The position numbers and the translations under genes are program-made. A stretch of 64,000 nt of DNA from Niastella populi (GTDB lineage: Bacteria; Bacteroidota; Bacteroidia; Chitinophagales; Chitinophagaceae). Shown one piece after another: positions 1 to 7,472 of this stretch. A model generated the notes under the pieces. The model did not search any database and was not told where the DNA came from. It saw nothing but the letters and a program-made list of their open reading frames with translations. Location of the stretch: contig NZ_LWBP01000100.1 in assembly GCF_002078015.1 (NCBI RefSeq), forward strand, positions 62,001-126,000. The letters run 5' to 3'. How positions within the stretch are numbered: position 1 is the stretch's first letter; every line of letters starts with the position of its first letter.

Positions 1-649
1 AGGCTTTGTACTCAACGAACATTTTCCAGTTCTCTGGCAGCGCTGCATAGATTTCCTGGAGGCTTTCCAGCGTGCGTTGATAGGCCTTGCGGAAGTTCAA
101 CTGGCCGGGGAAGCAGCTGCCATCAGATAACCAAACGGTGATGGAATCTGATCCCAGTTCTACCCCATGTTTTATTACGTCAATATTATGATCGATGGCC
201 TGTTTGCGGGTTGCTTTATCAACATGCTGCAGGGAACCGAATTTATAGCTCAGCTTTTGATCGGGCTGATCCTGGAACGTGTTGGAGTTTACGGCGTCAA
301 AACGCAGGCCGTGTTGTGCTGCCAGCGCTTTTATCGCTTTTGCGTCTTTTGGAATATCCCAGGGAATATGCAGTGAAATGGCGCCGCCGCTTTTGTTCAG
401 CGAGTGCAGCAAACCAACATCCTCTATCTTTTCTTCGAGGGTGCGGGGTTCGCCGCCACCTGAAAAGCGACCGAAACGGGTGCCGCCGGTACCTAATGCC
501 CAACTGGGAATGGCTATCTGGAAATCAACTAATTTTTTGAGAATGCCGTCTAAACCGTTCACCCCTTCTGCGGCAAAATCGAACCGGCGTTTATGTTCTT
601 TAAGGACGCTATTATTGAACTCGTCTATTTTATACTTATCTATTTGCAT
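1..649 (-). CDS. rhaI: L-rhamnose isomerase (RhaI type), 3' part cut by window edge
   Basis: Only the first 216 codons are in the window; the gene runs off the left edge with no stop codon. The ATG lies at 649-647 and the product begins MQIDKYKIDEFNSS. Stretches such as FQIAIPSWALGTGGTRFGRF, SLHIPWD, ITVWLSDGSCFPGQ and MFVEYK fit the TIM-barrel sugar isomerase family of Pseudomonas stutzeri-type L-rhamnose isomerases, cytoplasmic metal enzymes that convert L-rhamnose to L-rhamnulose. It follows the mutarotase gene and belongs to the minus-strand rhamnose set. The metal ligands and C-terminus lie outside the window, so the call rests on the N-terminal half and on context. Confidence 0.85.
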   Translation of the reverse strand, partial: MQIDKYKIDEFNNSVLKEHKRRFDFAAEGVNGLDGILKKLVDFQIAIPSWALGTGGTRFGRFSGGGEPRTLEEKIEDVGLLHSLNKSGGAISLHIPWDIPKDAKAIKALAAQHGLRFDAVNSNTFQDQPDQKLSYKFGSLQHVDKATRKQAIDHNIDVIKHGVELGSDSITVWLSDGSCFPGQLNFRKAYQRTLESLQEIYAALPENWKMFVEYKA

Positions 650-721
650 GGCTCGTTATTTTAGGTATGATTGCTTATAACCTGGTTCTTATGTGCACCA
701 AAGATACTTCGAAGAATTTCT

Positions 722-802
722 GATTTTGAGATTTAGGGATTTTGAGATTTGTCGCGAGGCTGAGCTCAAAAGAAATCGCAAAATCCCGAAATCGTAAATC
801 GC
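722..802. repeat. Imperfect inverted repeat built from GATTT words
   Basis: The gap between rhaI and rhaM holds a left arm (722-750) made of repeated GATTTTGAGATTT-like words and a right arm (773-802) that is close to its reverse complement. The longest aligned part is about 23 bp with four mismatches, and the spacer is about 22 bp. It could form a hairpin in the operon transcript. It belongs to a design seen at many gaps in this window. Confidence 0.6.
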
Positions 803-820
803 TTTCTACATCCTCAATGC

Positions 821-1135
821 TTAAGGCAAATAAAAAACTTCCTTTAGTGATACTGAAACAGGTGAATTATCAGCATTGCTTTCCATTATATCTTTCATAT
901 ACGCCCACCATTTTTGCATAACGGGGTGAGCGGGTAAATTATCCAGGGCAGCCGGGTCGGTCACATTCAATACACCGAACAGGCTGTTGGTAGTTTCATC
1001 CAAAAAGATCGAATATTCGCTGATGCCGGTTGCATGCAACAGCTCTTTTAATTCGGGCCATAAAGCGTCATGACGTTTTTTGTATTCGGCTTCCTGCCCC
1101 CTGAAAAGCTGCATTTTAATTCCTATTCTTGGCAT
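821..1135 (-). CDS. rhaM: L-rhamnose mutarotase
   Basis: A 104-residue protein matching RhaM over its full length. RhaM interconverts alpha- and beta-L-rhamnopyranose in the cytoplasm so that the isomerase receives the right anomer. The family's Tyr18 and His22 are present (EYKKRHDALWPEL), as are the WW pair (MQKWWAYM) and the C-terminal signature NSPVSVSLKEVFYLP. The dimeric alpha-beta barrel family is usually about 104 residues, so the gene is complete. It sits between the aldolase fusion and rhaI on the same strand, with repeat-filled gaps of about 170 bp on each side. Confidence 0.95.
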   Translation of the reverse strand: MPRIGIKMQLFRGQEAEYKKRHDALWPELKELLHATGISEYSIFLDETTNSLFGVLNVTDPAALDNLPAHPVMQKWWAYMKDIMESNADNSPVSVSLKEVFYLP

Positions 1136-1140
1136 GGCAA

Positions 1141-1303
1141 TGTTTGTTTATAGTTTATGGTTTATAGTTTATAGTTATTCAGGTGCAGCCTCGCCAACAA
1201 TAGCTTACACACCGCGGTTAAAACAATTCGAATGGCGGGAAGCTGCATGCTATCGGTCATACCGAATGCGAAGCAACCACAAACGACAAACCACAAACTA
1301 TTG
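1141..1303. repeat. Inverted repeat built from GTTTATGG/GTTTGTGG words
   Basis: The gap between rhaM and the aldolase gene has a left arm (about 1144-1176) of tandem TTTATAG/TTTATGG words. The right arm (about 1273-1302) consists of ACAAACC-type words that pair with it imperfectly. The same word family recurs at 9470-9525 and 16575-16715. No open frame here looks like a protein. Confidence 0.55.
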
Positions 1304-1305
1304 TA

Positions 1306-3429
1306 TTATCTTACAAACGCCGTAGCTACTCCCCCATCAACGTTAATAACGTTTCCGGTTGACTTATTCAGCAAACCACCCGTTACCGCAAAGCATGCAT
1401 TGGCAATATCTTCAGGTAAGATGATCTCATTGAGCAAAGTGCGTTTGGCATAGTAACCGGGCAATTCTTCTACTTTAATGCCATAGGCTTTGGCGCGGCC
1501 TTCAGCCCACGCACCTTCCCATATTTTACTGTCGCTGATAACCGCATCGGGGTTAACAACGTTTACGCGAATATGGTCTTTACCCAGTTCGGCGGCATTC
1601 AGGCGGCTCAGGTGTAACTGGGCGGCTTTTGCAGAACCGTAACCGGCGTTGTTGGGACCGCTCATCAGGGCGTTCTTGCTCACGATGTTTATAACATCGC
1701 CGCCGATAGCCTGTTTGCGCATTACTTCAACACCGGCCTGGGTAACGAAGAACTGGCCTTTTACCAGTACATCGTACAGGATATCCCAGTCTTTTTCGGT
1801 ATGCTCTTCGATGGGTTTTGAAATTGACAGACCGGCGCAGTTTACAACGATGTCCAGTCCACCAAATGCCAGGGCGGCGGCATCTGTAGCGCCTTTGATA
1901 TCGCCGGCTTTGGTAACATCCAGCACAACGGCGGCAAATACGTCTTTACCGTATTGTTTGCTGAAATCTTCTTTTGCACCTTCGAGGCGGGTTGCATCGT
2001 TATCGTTGATGATAACACAAGCGCCTTCGTCGGCAAATTTTTTGGCTATAGCTTTCCCTATACCACCGGCGCTGCCGGTTACGAGTGCAATGCGGCCACT
2101 TAAAGCTTTTGGCTTTGGCATGCGCTGCAGCTTTGCTTCTTCGAGCAACCAGTATTCGATATTAAAAGCCTCCTGACGGGGCAGTGATGTATATTCAGAG
2201 ATGGCTTCTGCACCACGCATTACGTTAATGGCGTTGATGTAGAACTCGGCGGCCACACGGGCGGTTTGTTTGTCTTTCGAAAAAGTGAACATCCCTGCGC
2301 CGGGGTACAGGATCACCACCGGGTTGGGGTCGCGCATAGCCGGGCTGTTAGGATGTTTGCAGGTATTGTAGTACTCAGCATACATGGCGCGGTATGCTTC
2401 GAACTGTGGCGTCAGTTTCTCTTTAATTTTGCTTACATCGCTCAGGTCTTCGCCGGGCGCCAGGTTCAACACCAGCGGACTGATCTTTGTACGCAGGAAG
2501 TGATCGGGACAACTGGTACCCATAGGCCCCAGTTTTTCGAGATCTTTTGAATTGATGAAGTTCAACACTCTTTCGTCATCGGTGAAATGGCCAACCATTT
2601 TCTGGTAGCTCGAACAAAAACCGCGTAATACAGGCGCCAGTGCGGCAGCTTGTGAAGTACGTTGTTCCTTTGGCAGCGAAGTAACTTTGGCGCCGCCGAA
2701 AACAGCTTTTTGTTTGCTTACTTTTTCTTCGATGTACTCAGCGCAGCGTTCTATCACTTCAAGGGTATTGATATAGCTTTCATAAGCCGTATCGCCCCAG
2801 GTGAACAAACCATGCGAGCCGAGCATGATGCCGCGGATGCCGGGGTTTTCCTCAAGGCATTTGGCCAGCTTCAACCCGAGGTCGAAACCCGGACGCTGCC
2901 ATTCAACCCATCCTATGGTACCGTTGAATAATTCCTGTGTTATTTTTTTCCCGTCTTTCGCTGCGGCGATCGCAATGGCTGCATCGGGATGCAGGTGATC
3001 GATGTGTTTGAAAGGAAGGAAACCATGCAGGGGTGTATCGATAGAAGGCGCTTTTGACGCGAGGTCGAAAATACAATGATTGAACAGTTCTACCATCTCA
3101 TCTTCATGCTCTATACCACGATAAACATTTTTAAGGCTGCGTAAACGATCAACATATAAAGCAGCGAGACCGCTTTTCTTCATGGTGCCCAGATCGCCTC
3201 CGGAACCTTTGATCCACATCACTTCGGTTTCTTTACCGGTTAAAGGATCTTTTGCAATGGCTTTACATGAGGTATTGCCACCGCCGTAATTTGTAAGACG
3301 CAGATCGGCGCCCAGCAGATTACTCCGGTAAATTAACAATGCTACTTCATCGCCTTGCAGGGCAGCCGCTTTGGCATCGTCCCACAAATAGCTTACATGT
3401 TTAAACTTTACTGCACTTGTTGCTGACAT
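1306..3429 (-). CDS. rhaD: Bifunctional rhamnulose-1-phosphate aldolase / short-chain (lactaldehyde) dehydrogenase
   Basis: A 707-residue fusion. Residues of about 20-400 form a class II aldolase/adducin-type domain with metal-site stretches such as GSHGLFTWG. Residues of about 440-707 form a short-chain dehydrogenase with the nucleotide motif TGSAGGIGKA and the catalytic YGSAK (Tyr near 597, Lys near 601). In this family the aldolase half splits L-rhamnulose-1-phosphate into DHAP and L-lactaldehyde, and the dehydrogenase half acts on the lactaldehyde. It replaces the separate RhaD and FucO/AldA enzymes of enterobacteria; in Bacillus the equivalent is named RhaEW. Neighbours rhaT, rhaM and rhaI on the same strand confirm the pathway. 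Confidence 0.93.
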   Translation of the reverse strand: MSATSAVKFKHVSYLWDDAKAAALQGDEVALLIYRSNLLGADLRLTNYGGGNTSCKAIAKDPLTGKETEVMWIKGSGGDLGTMKKSGLAALYVDRLRSLKNVYRGIEHEDEMVELFNHCIFDLASKAPSIDTPLHGFLPFKHIDHLHPDAAIAIAAAKDGKKITQELFNGTIGWVEWQRPGFDLGLKLAKCLEENPGIRGIMLGSHGLFTWGDTAYESYINTLEVIERCAEYIEEKVSKQKAVFGGAKVTSLPKEQRTSQAAALAPVLRGFCSSYQKMVGHFTDDERVLNFINSKDLEKLGPMGTSCPDHFLRTKISPLVLNLAPGEDLSDVSKIKEKLTPQFEAYRAMYAEYYNTCKHPNSPAMRDPNPVVILYPGAGMFTFSKDKQTARVAAEFYINAINVMRGAEAISEYTSLPRQEAFNIEYWLLEEAKLQRMPKPKALSGRIALVTGSAGGIGKAIAKKFADEGACVIINDNDATRLEGAKEDFSKQYGKDVFAAVVLDVTKAGDIKGATDAAALAFGGLDIVVNCAGLSISKPIEEHTEKDWDILYDVLVKGQFFVTQAGVEVMRKQAIGGDVINIVSKNALMSGPNNAGYGSAKAAQLHLSRLNAAELGKDHIRVNVVNPDAVISDSKIWEGAWAEGRAKAYGIKVEELPGYYAKRTLLNEIILPEDIANACFAVTGGLLNKSTGNVINVDGGVATAFVR

Positions 3430-3485
3430 AGTCTGATCTTTATTTTATTCGTTTAAATGTATTCTTTAAGATGTGACATTTCTTT

Positions 3486-3531
3486 AGGTGTGCCACACCT
3501 CCCGGCCAACGCAAAAAGGTGTGGCACACCT
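3486..3531. repeat. Perfect 15-bp inverted repeat AGGTGTGCCACACCT
   Basis: Arms at 3486-3500 and 3517-3531 are exact reverse complements, and each arm is itself nearly palindromic, so several foldings are possible. The spacer is 16 bp. It lies between the 3' end of rhaT and the start of the aldolase gene. A second copy sharing AGGTGTGCCAC is at 28461-28508, so this is a dispersed element and not a site private to the rhamnose genes. Confidence 0.75.
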
Positions 3532-3547
3532 CTTTACCCGGCCCGGG

Positions 3548-4639
3548 CTATGGACGCAACGAATTACCATATCCTACTACCAGTACAGACAAAATGATAG
3601 TAATGATGCCTATAATAACCGTTGTCTTCGTTATCTTGCTTACGCCTGCCCATTCTTTCAGGATCAACCCCCATGCATTGGCCGTTAAAATGATGAAGGC
3701 CATATGCAGGATCCAACTGCTAGGGCCGTTACCCAGTTTGCTTTCGCCCATACCATAGAAGAAGAACTGCAGAAACCAGGTTGTACCCGCCAGAGCGGCA
3801 AACACATAATTGCTCAACAGCGGCGTTTTCTTATTGGTATAATCGCCAAATGTTTTATTGCGGGCATTCAGGATCATACACCAGATAAAGTTGGTTGTTA
3901 AACCGCCCCATAACACCACTACATAGGTAACGTTGTTCTGGTAAAGGAATTCGCCCTGGCCGGCATTGGCTGCCTTCCATAAATTGTTAGCCACATCGGC
4001 CATCGGCTTACCGGCTTCGAGCCCAAAATTGAAACAGGCGCTCAACACACCTGAAATAATGGATACCGCCAAACCAAGACCAAACCGGTACTCTGTTTTC
4101 ACTACTGCGCCATGCGGGTCGGTTCCGCCTTTTGCCAGTTCCTTTTCTTTACGGGTGCCGGCTTTACCGCAAATGACAATACCCACCACACACAATACCA
4201 AACCCAATAAAACGGTAAGGCCCCAGGGGGTGCCTGCCAGCATACTGAATGTATCTTTACCCTTTGCAGGGAACACATCATAATAAATAGAGGGGATAAG
4301 GGACCCGAATACCATACAAAGACCAAGGATAATGCTGCTGCCCAGGGACACACCCAGGTAACGAACACCAAGGCCGTAAGTTAACCCGCCAATGCCCCAC
4401 AGCACTCCAAACAAAAACGTATAGCCTAATGTGGCACCACCAGCCTGACCGATTATTTCTGAAAAGTTGGGGATGGTAAGCCAGGCGGCCAATGGCGGCA
4501 CTATCAGCCACGAAAAAAGGCCACCCACGATCCAGTAACTTTCCCAGGCCCAACCTTTTACTTTTTTATAGGGTATATAAAAACTTCCGGATGCGAAACC
4601 TCCTAAAAAATGAAATATAACTCCAAGAATAGCATTCAT
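3548..4639 (-). CDS. rhaT: L-rhamnose/proton symporter
   Basis: A 363-residue, ten-helix membrane protein matching RhaT throughout. Examples are the N-terminal FHFLGGFASGSFYIPYKKVKGW, GVLWGIGGLTYGLGVRYLGVSLG, and the C-terminal SSWILHMAFIILTANAWG. RhaT imports L-rhamnose with protons across the inner membrane. I chose the ATG at 4639 (MNAILGV); an upstream in-frame TTG at 4648 adds only three residues. It is the first gene of the minus-strand rhamnose set and diverges from the GntR-type gene, so the 180-bp region between them probably carries the control sites of both. Confidence 0.93.
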   Translation of the reverse strand: MNAILGVIFHFLGGFASGSFYIPYKKVKGWAWESYWIVGGLFSWLIVPPLAAWLTIPNFSEIIGQAGGATLGYTFLFGVLWGIGGLTYGLGVRYLGVSLGSSIILGLCMVFGSLIPSIYYDVFPAKGKDTFSMLAGTPWGLTVLLGLVLCVVGIVICGKAGTRKEKELAKGGTDPHGAVVKTEYRFGLGLAVSIISGVLSACFNFGLEAGKPMADVANNLWKAANAGQGEFLYQNNVTYVVVLWGGLTTNFIWCMILNARNKTFGDYTNKKTPLLSNYVFAALAGTTWFLQFFFYGMGESKLGNGPSSWILHMAFIILTANAWGLILKEWAGVSKITKTTVIIGIITIILSVLVVGYGNSLRP

Positions 4640-4772
4640 TTGTAGCAATTTTTTCTATATGGCCAGCCTGTGCCGGATTAAAAAGGTGAAAGTATAAGAT
4701 ACCGATTATTAGTCCGTCATGCCCCATCATGGTCTTTTTTATTTAAACCTGCTTAATATTTAACGCTTTAAC

Positions 4773-4780
4773 TAATTTTG
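4773..4780 (+). promoter_or_regulatory. Bacteroidetes -7 box TAATTTTG
   Basis: An exact match to the TAnnTTTG -7 consensus lies about 40 bp before the ATG of the GntR-type regulator. I do not see a good -33 TTTG at the usual distance. The box overlaps an in-frame TTG at 4778, which argues against that codon being the start. Confidence 0.5.
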
Positions 4781-4819
4781 GCAAGGATTATTAACGGCCA
4801 TACCCACTACAAAGCCAAC

Positions 4820-5851
4820 ATGAAAAAAGATAGCGTATTTCAGCATTTATTTATCGATTACTATTCAGCTACCCCCAAGTATTTGCAGCTTGCCAATTCC
4901 ATCATAAAGGCAATTGGCGAGGGCAAGATCATGAAAGACGAGCTGCTGCCTTCGATCAACGAACTGAGCTTTGAATTTGAGATCTCGAGGGATACGGCCG
5001 AAAAAGGTTACAAACACCTGAAGAAGATCGGCATCCTTGGTTCAGTGCCCGGCAAGGGATACTTTGTAAAAAATACCGAGGTGGGACAACACCTGAAGAT
5101 CTTCCTGCTGTTCAATAAACTGAGCCCGCACAAGAAAATAATATACGACGCCTTTGTGGCCTCGCTCGGCGAAATGGCCTCCGTTGACTTTTATATTTAT
5201 AATAACGACTTTGCGTTCTTCAAACGGCTTATTCATAATAAGAAGAACGATTACAGCCATTATGTGATCATCCCGCACTTCCTCGACGGTGGTGAAAATG
5301 CCGTTGAGATCATCAATACCCTGCCTAAGGAAAAGCTTATCCTGATGGATAAACTGGTACCCGGCGTAGAAGGCAAATATGGGGCAGTTTATGAAAATTT
5401 TGAAAAAGATATTTATGATGCCCTCGAGCAATCGCTTGAACCGCTGAGTAAATACCATACCATCAAGATCATTTTCCCCGAATACACCTATCACCCCGTT
5501 GAGATCCTGAAAGGATTTTACCGGTTCTGCCAGCAGTATGCTTTTAATTATAAGGTAGTGCACGACATTGCCAATGAGCCCATCAAGGAAGGCGAGGTTT
5601 TTATCAACCTCATGGAAAACGACCTGGTGATACTGATAGAAAAAATACTGGCTACCAAACTAAAAGTAGGCAAACACGTTGGTGTTATCTCGTACAATGA
5701 AACACCGCTTAAAAAGATCATCCTGAATGGCATCACTACCATCTCTACCGATTTTCAGATGATGGGAGAAAAAACCGCCCAACTGATACTTGAACAATCC
5801 ACCGAGCACATAGAGATCCCCTTTTACCTTACACAGCGTGCATCACTATAA
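4820..5851 (+). CDS. GntR-family transcriptional regulator of the rhamnose locus
   Basis: The product has 343 residues. An N-terminal winged-helix GntR domain (about residues 10-80) contains ATPKYLQLANSIIKAIGEGKI, LPSINELSFEFEISRDTAEKGY and GKGYFV. A long C-terminal region follows that resembles a periplasmic-binding-protein/LacI-type sugar sensor (for example VISYNETPLKKIILNGITTIS and TDFQMMGEKTAQLIL). Such proteins bind DNA and respond to a sugar or its phosphate. The start is set at the ATG at 4820 because the upstream TTG at 4778 lies within a promoter box. Being divergent from rhaT, it is probably the rhamnose regulator; Bacteroides thetaiotaomicron uses an AraC-type protein for that role. 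The ligand is inferred only. Confidence 0.85.
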   Translation: MKKDSVFQHLFIDYYSATPKYLQLANSIIKAIGEGKIMKDELLPSINELSFEFEISRDTAEKGYKHLKKIGILGSVPGKGYFVKNTEVGQHLKIFLLFNKLSPHKKIIYDAFVASLGEMASVDFYIYNNDFAFFKRLIHNKKNDYSHYVIIPHFLDGGENAVEIINTLPKEKLILMDKLVPGVEGKYGAVYENFEKDIYDALEQSLEPLSKYHTIKIIFPEYTYHPVEILKGFYRFCQQYAFNYKVVHDIANEPIKEGEVFINLMENDLVILIEKILATKLKVGKHVGVISYNETPLKKIILNGITTISTDFQMMGEKTAQLILEQSTEHIEIPFYLTQRASL

Positions 5852-5942
5852 CGAACAAACTAACGAGCGGGGAAGAAATTGCTTTAAATCAAAAAATGGC
5901 GAGATATTGTTGACGGTGTTCATAAACGCGGAAAAAGTTACC

Positions 5943-5950
5943 TAGCTTTG
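5943..5950 (+). promoter_or_regulatory. -7 box TAGCTTTG of the toxin-antitoxin operon
   Basis: An exact TAnnTTTG match lies 19 bp before the chosen ATG of the antitoxin gene. An in-frame TTG at 5948 falls inside this box and is therefore unlikely to be a start. No clear -33 TTTG lies at the usual spacing. The leader would be short. Confidence 0.5.
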
Positions 5951-5968
5951 GTTAAAACCATTAACCTT

Positions 5969-6499
5969 ATGACTGGGAATAAGAAACTCCAGGAAGATAC
6001 TCATGTATGTATAGATAACATGCCTGAAGGTGTCAACCCGCACGAATCGCCACAGACAGCAACGCCCGAAACTACCACGCGGGTACCACGTACAAATAAA
6101 AACCCTGCAGGCCCCTTTAATTTTAGCGCTTTAACCTCGCACTATAAGATCGGCATCATAAAGAATGGCATTACCAAGAATCAACTGGAAGCCATTAAAT
6201 CGGAAACCGATTTTGATTATCATACTTTAAGCGGGCTGTTATCCGTTTCGCGCACCACGCTTATTAAAAAGAAAGGCGATGAAAGATTCGATCAGCCTAC
6301 CAGCGAGCGCATTATGATACTGGCTGAGTTTATCAGCTATGGGCGCGAAGTATTTGAAAGCAGGGAACGCTTCAATACCTGGATCAAACAACCAAGTATG
6401 GCGCTGGGCAACAAAACGCCGCTCGAACTACTGGATACAGTATATGGCATTGAAGAGGTGAAAAAAGAATTAAGCCGAATTGAATACGGCGTATACTAA
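5969..6499 (+). CDS. Xre/MbcA/ParS-type antitoxin of a RES toxin
   Basis: The product has 176 residues from the ATG at 5969. The first 45 residues are polar and probably flexible. An Xre-like helix-turn-helix follows (YHTLSGLLSVSRTTLIKKKGDERFD). The C-terminal toxin-binding domain has the family pattern of a last-position RFNTWIKQPSMALGNKTPLELLDTVYGIEEVKKELSRIEYGVY. These antitoxins bind the RES toxin with the C-terminal domain and repress their own operon. The RES gene starts 16 bp downstream on the same strand, so the two are almost surely co-transcribed. Confidence 0.92.
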   Translation: MTGNKKLQEDTHVCIDNMPEGVNPHESPQTATPETTTRVPRTNKNPAGPFNFSALTSHYKIGIIKNGITKNQLEAIKSETDFDYHTLSGLLSVSRTTLIKKKGDERFDQPTSERIMILAEFISYGREVFESRERFNTWIKQPSMALGNKTPLELLDTVYGIEEVKKELSRIEYGVY

Positions 6500-6515
6500 C
6501 TAACGGTTTATCCCT

Positions 6516-7007
6516 ATGCGATTGTACCGGATCATAAAGACAAAATATGCTCATGATCTAACGGGTGGGGGCGCCAAACTGAGCGGCGGAAGATGGAACC
6601 ATGCAGGTATACCCTGTATTTACCTGGCAGAAAGCAGGGCATTATCGCTGCTTGAATATGTTGCACATACTTCCATTAAAACCCTTCCCCCTACCCTTTC
6701 CTTCATTACGCTTGAAGTGCCCGACAGTTCCATCAGGCAACTGCCGGTAAACGAACTGCCCGCAGACTGGCTAAAACAGCCGCATAGTAAAGCAAGCCAG
6801 GACATAGGATCGGCATATTTGACAAAAAACGATCATCTGCTGTTACAACTTCCTTCCGTGATAATAGAGCAGGAATTCAATTTTATACTAAATACCAGGC
6901 ACCCGCTGATCAGTGCGGTAAAAATTGCCGAGGTTACAAAGGTCATGGCCAATGCGATCATTTCGCCTAAAGCCCGAACAGGTTCCCCTCTCCAGGGCAT
7001 GCAATAA
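6516..7007 (+). CDS. RES-domain toxin, NAD+ phosphorylase family
   Basis: A 163-residue RES protein. The family residues are visible: Arg26 in SGGRWN, Tyr36 in CIYLAES, Glu47 in ALSLLEYVAH, and Ser114 in LPSVIIEQEFNFILN, followed by RHPL. RES toxins degrade cellular NAD+, some of them by phosphorolysis, and stop growth when not bound by their Xre partner. The length is typical and the gene intact. It lies 16 bp after the antitoxin gene. The sequence cannot distinguish phosphorolysis, hydrolysis or ADP-ribosylation, all of which occur in related proteins. Confidence 0.92.
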   Translation: MRLYRIIKTKYAHDLTGGGAKLSGGRWNHAGIPCIYLAESRALSLLEYVAHTSIKTLPPTLSFITLEVPDSSIRQLPVNELPADWLKQPHSKASQDIGSAYLTKNDHLLLQLPSVIIEQEFNFILNTRHPLISAVKIAEVTKVMANAIISPKARTGSPLQGMQ

Positions 7008-7097
7008 TGTTTTTGCTATGACGACCGTTATGTTTTGCAGCTAATAGTTCCCCGGTTATGTCTTTAATGAAAGGTGAAATGCGAATTTTGCCAAAAA

Positions 7098-7430
7098 ATT
7101 GTCTACTACAATGTATGATATAACGGTACCGGCATCAGGAAAATCACCCTAATCTATACTTGATTTTGAATATTTGTTTTTTACATGTAATCTTGTAGCT
7201 AAAACTTTCCCTATGATTTGCAATCTTATAACCATTGTAATTTGCCTGCAGATTAATTAGCGCATCGAATGCGCGGTACAATTTTTAGCTTAAGAAATAT
7301 AATTGCGCACCCATGCCAGCCTGATAACCATTGTAATTGTTTTATTCAGCCTATTACCCGAAACAACACAAGAGCATGCCATACCCGTAACCCAATGCGT
7401 TTATAAATTACCGTAACTCATTGTAAATTA
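7098..7430 (+). promoter_or_regulatory. Repeated CATTGTAA boxes upstream of the sigma factor gene
   Basis: The 465-bp gap before the sigma factor gene has no convincing open frame. It holds two identical 15-mers, ATAACCATTGTAATT (7228-7242 and 7324-7338), a related GTAACTCATTGTAAATT (7413-7429), and an inverted copy TACATTGTAG on the minus strand around 7106-7115. The three forward CATTGT cores start at 7233, 7329 and 7419, 96 and 90 bp apart. The last lies just before a -7-like TACTTTAT at 7435. These look like operators for a multimeric regulator. Confidence 0.5.
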
Positions 7431-7472
7431 AATGTACTTTATTATCAAGCTTAGCAAAAAACACTCTTCCTA

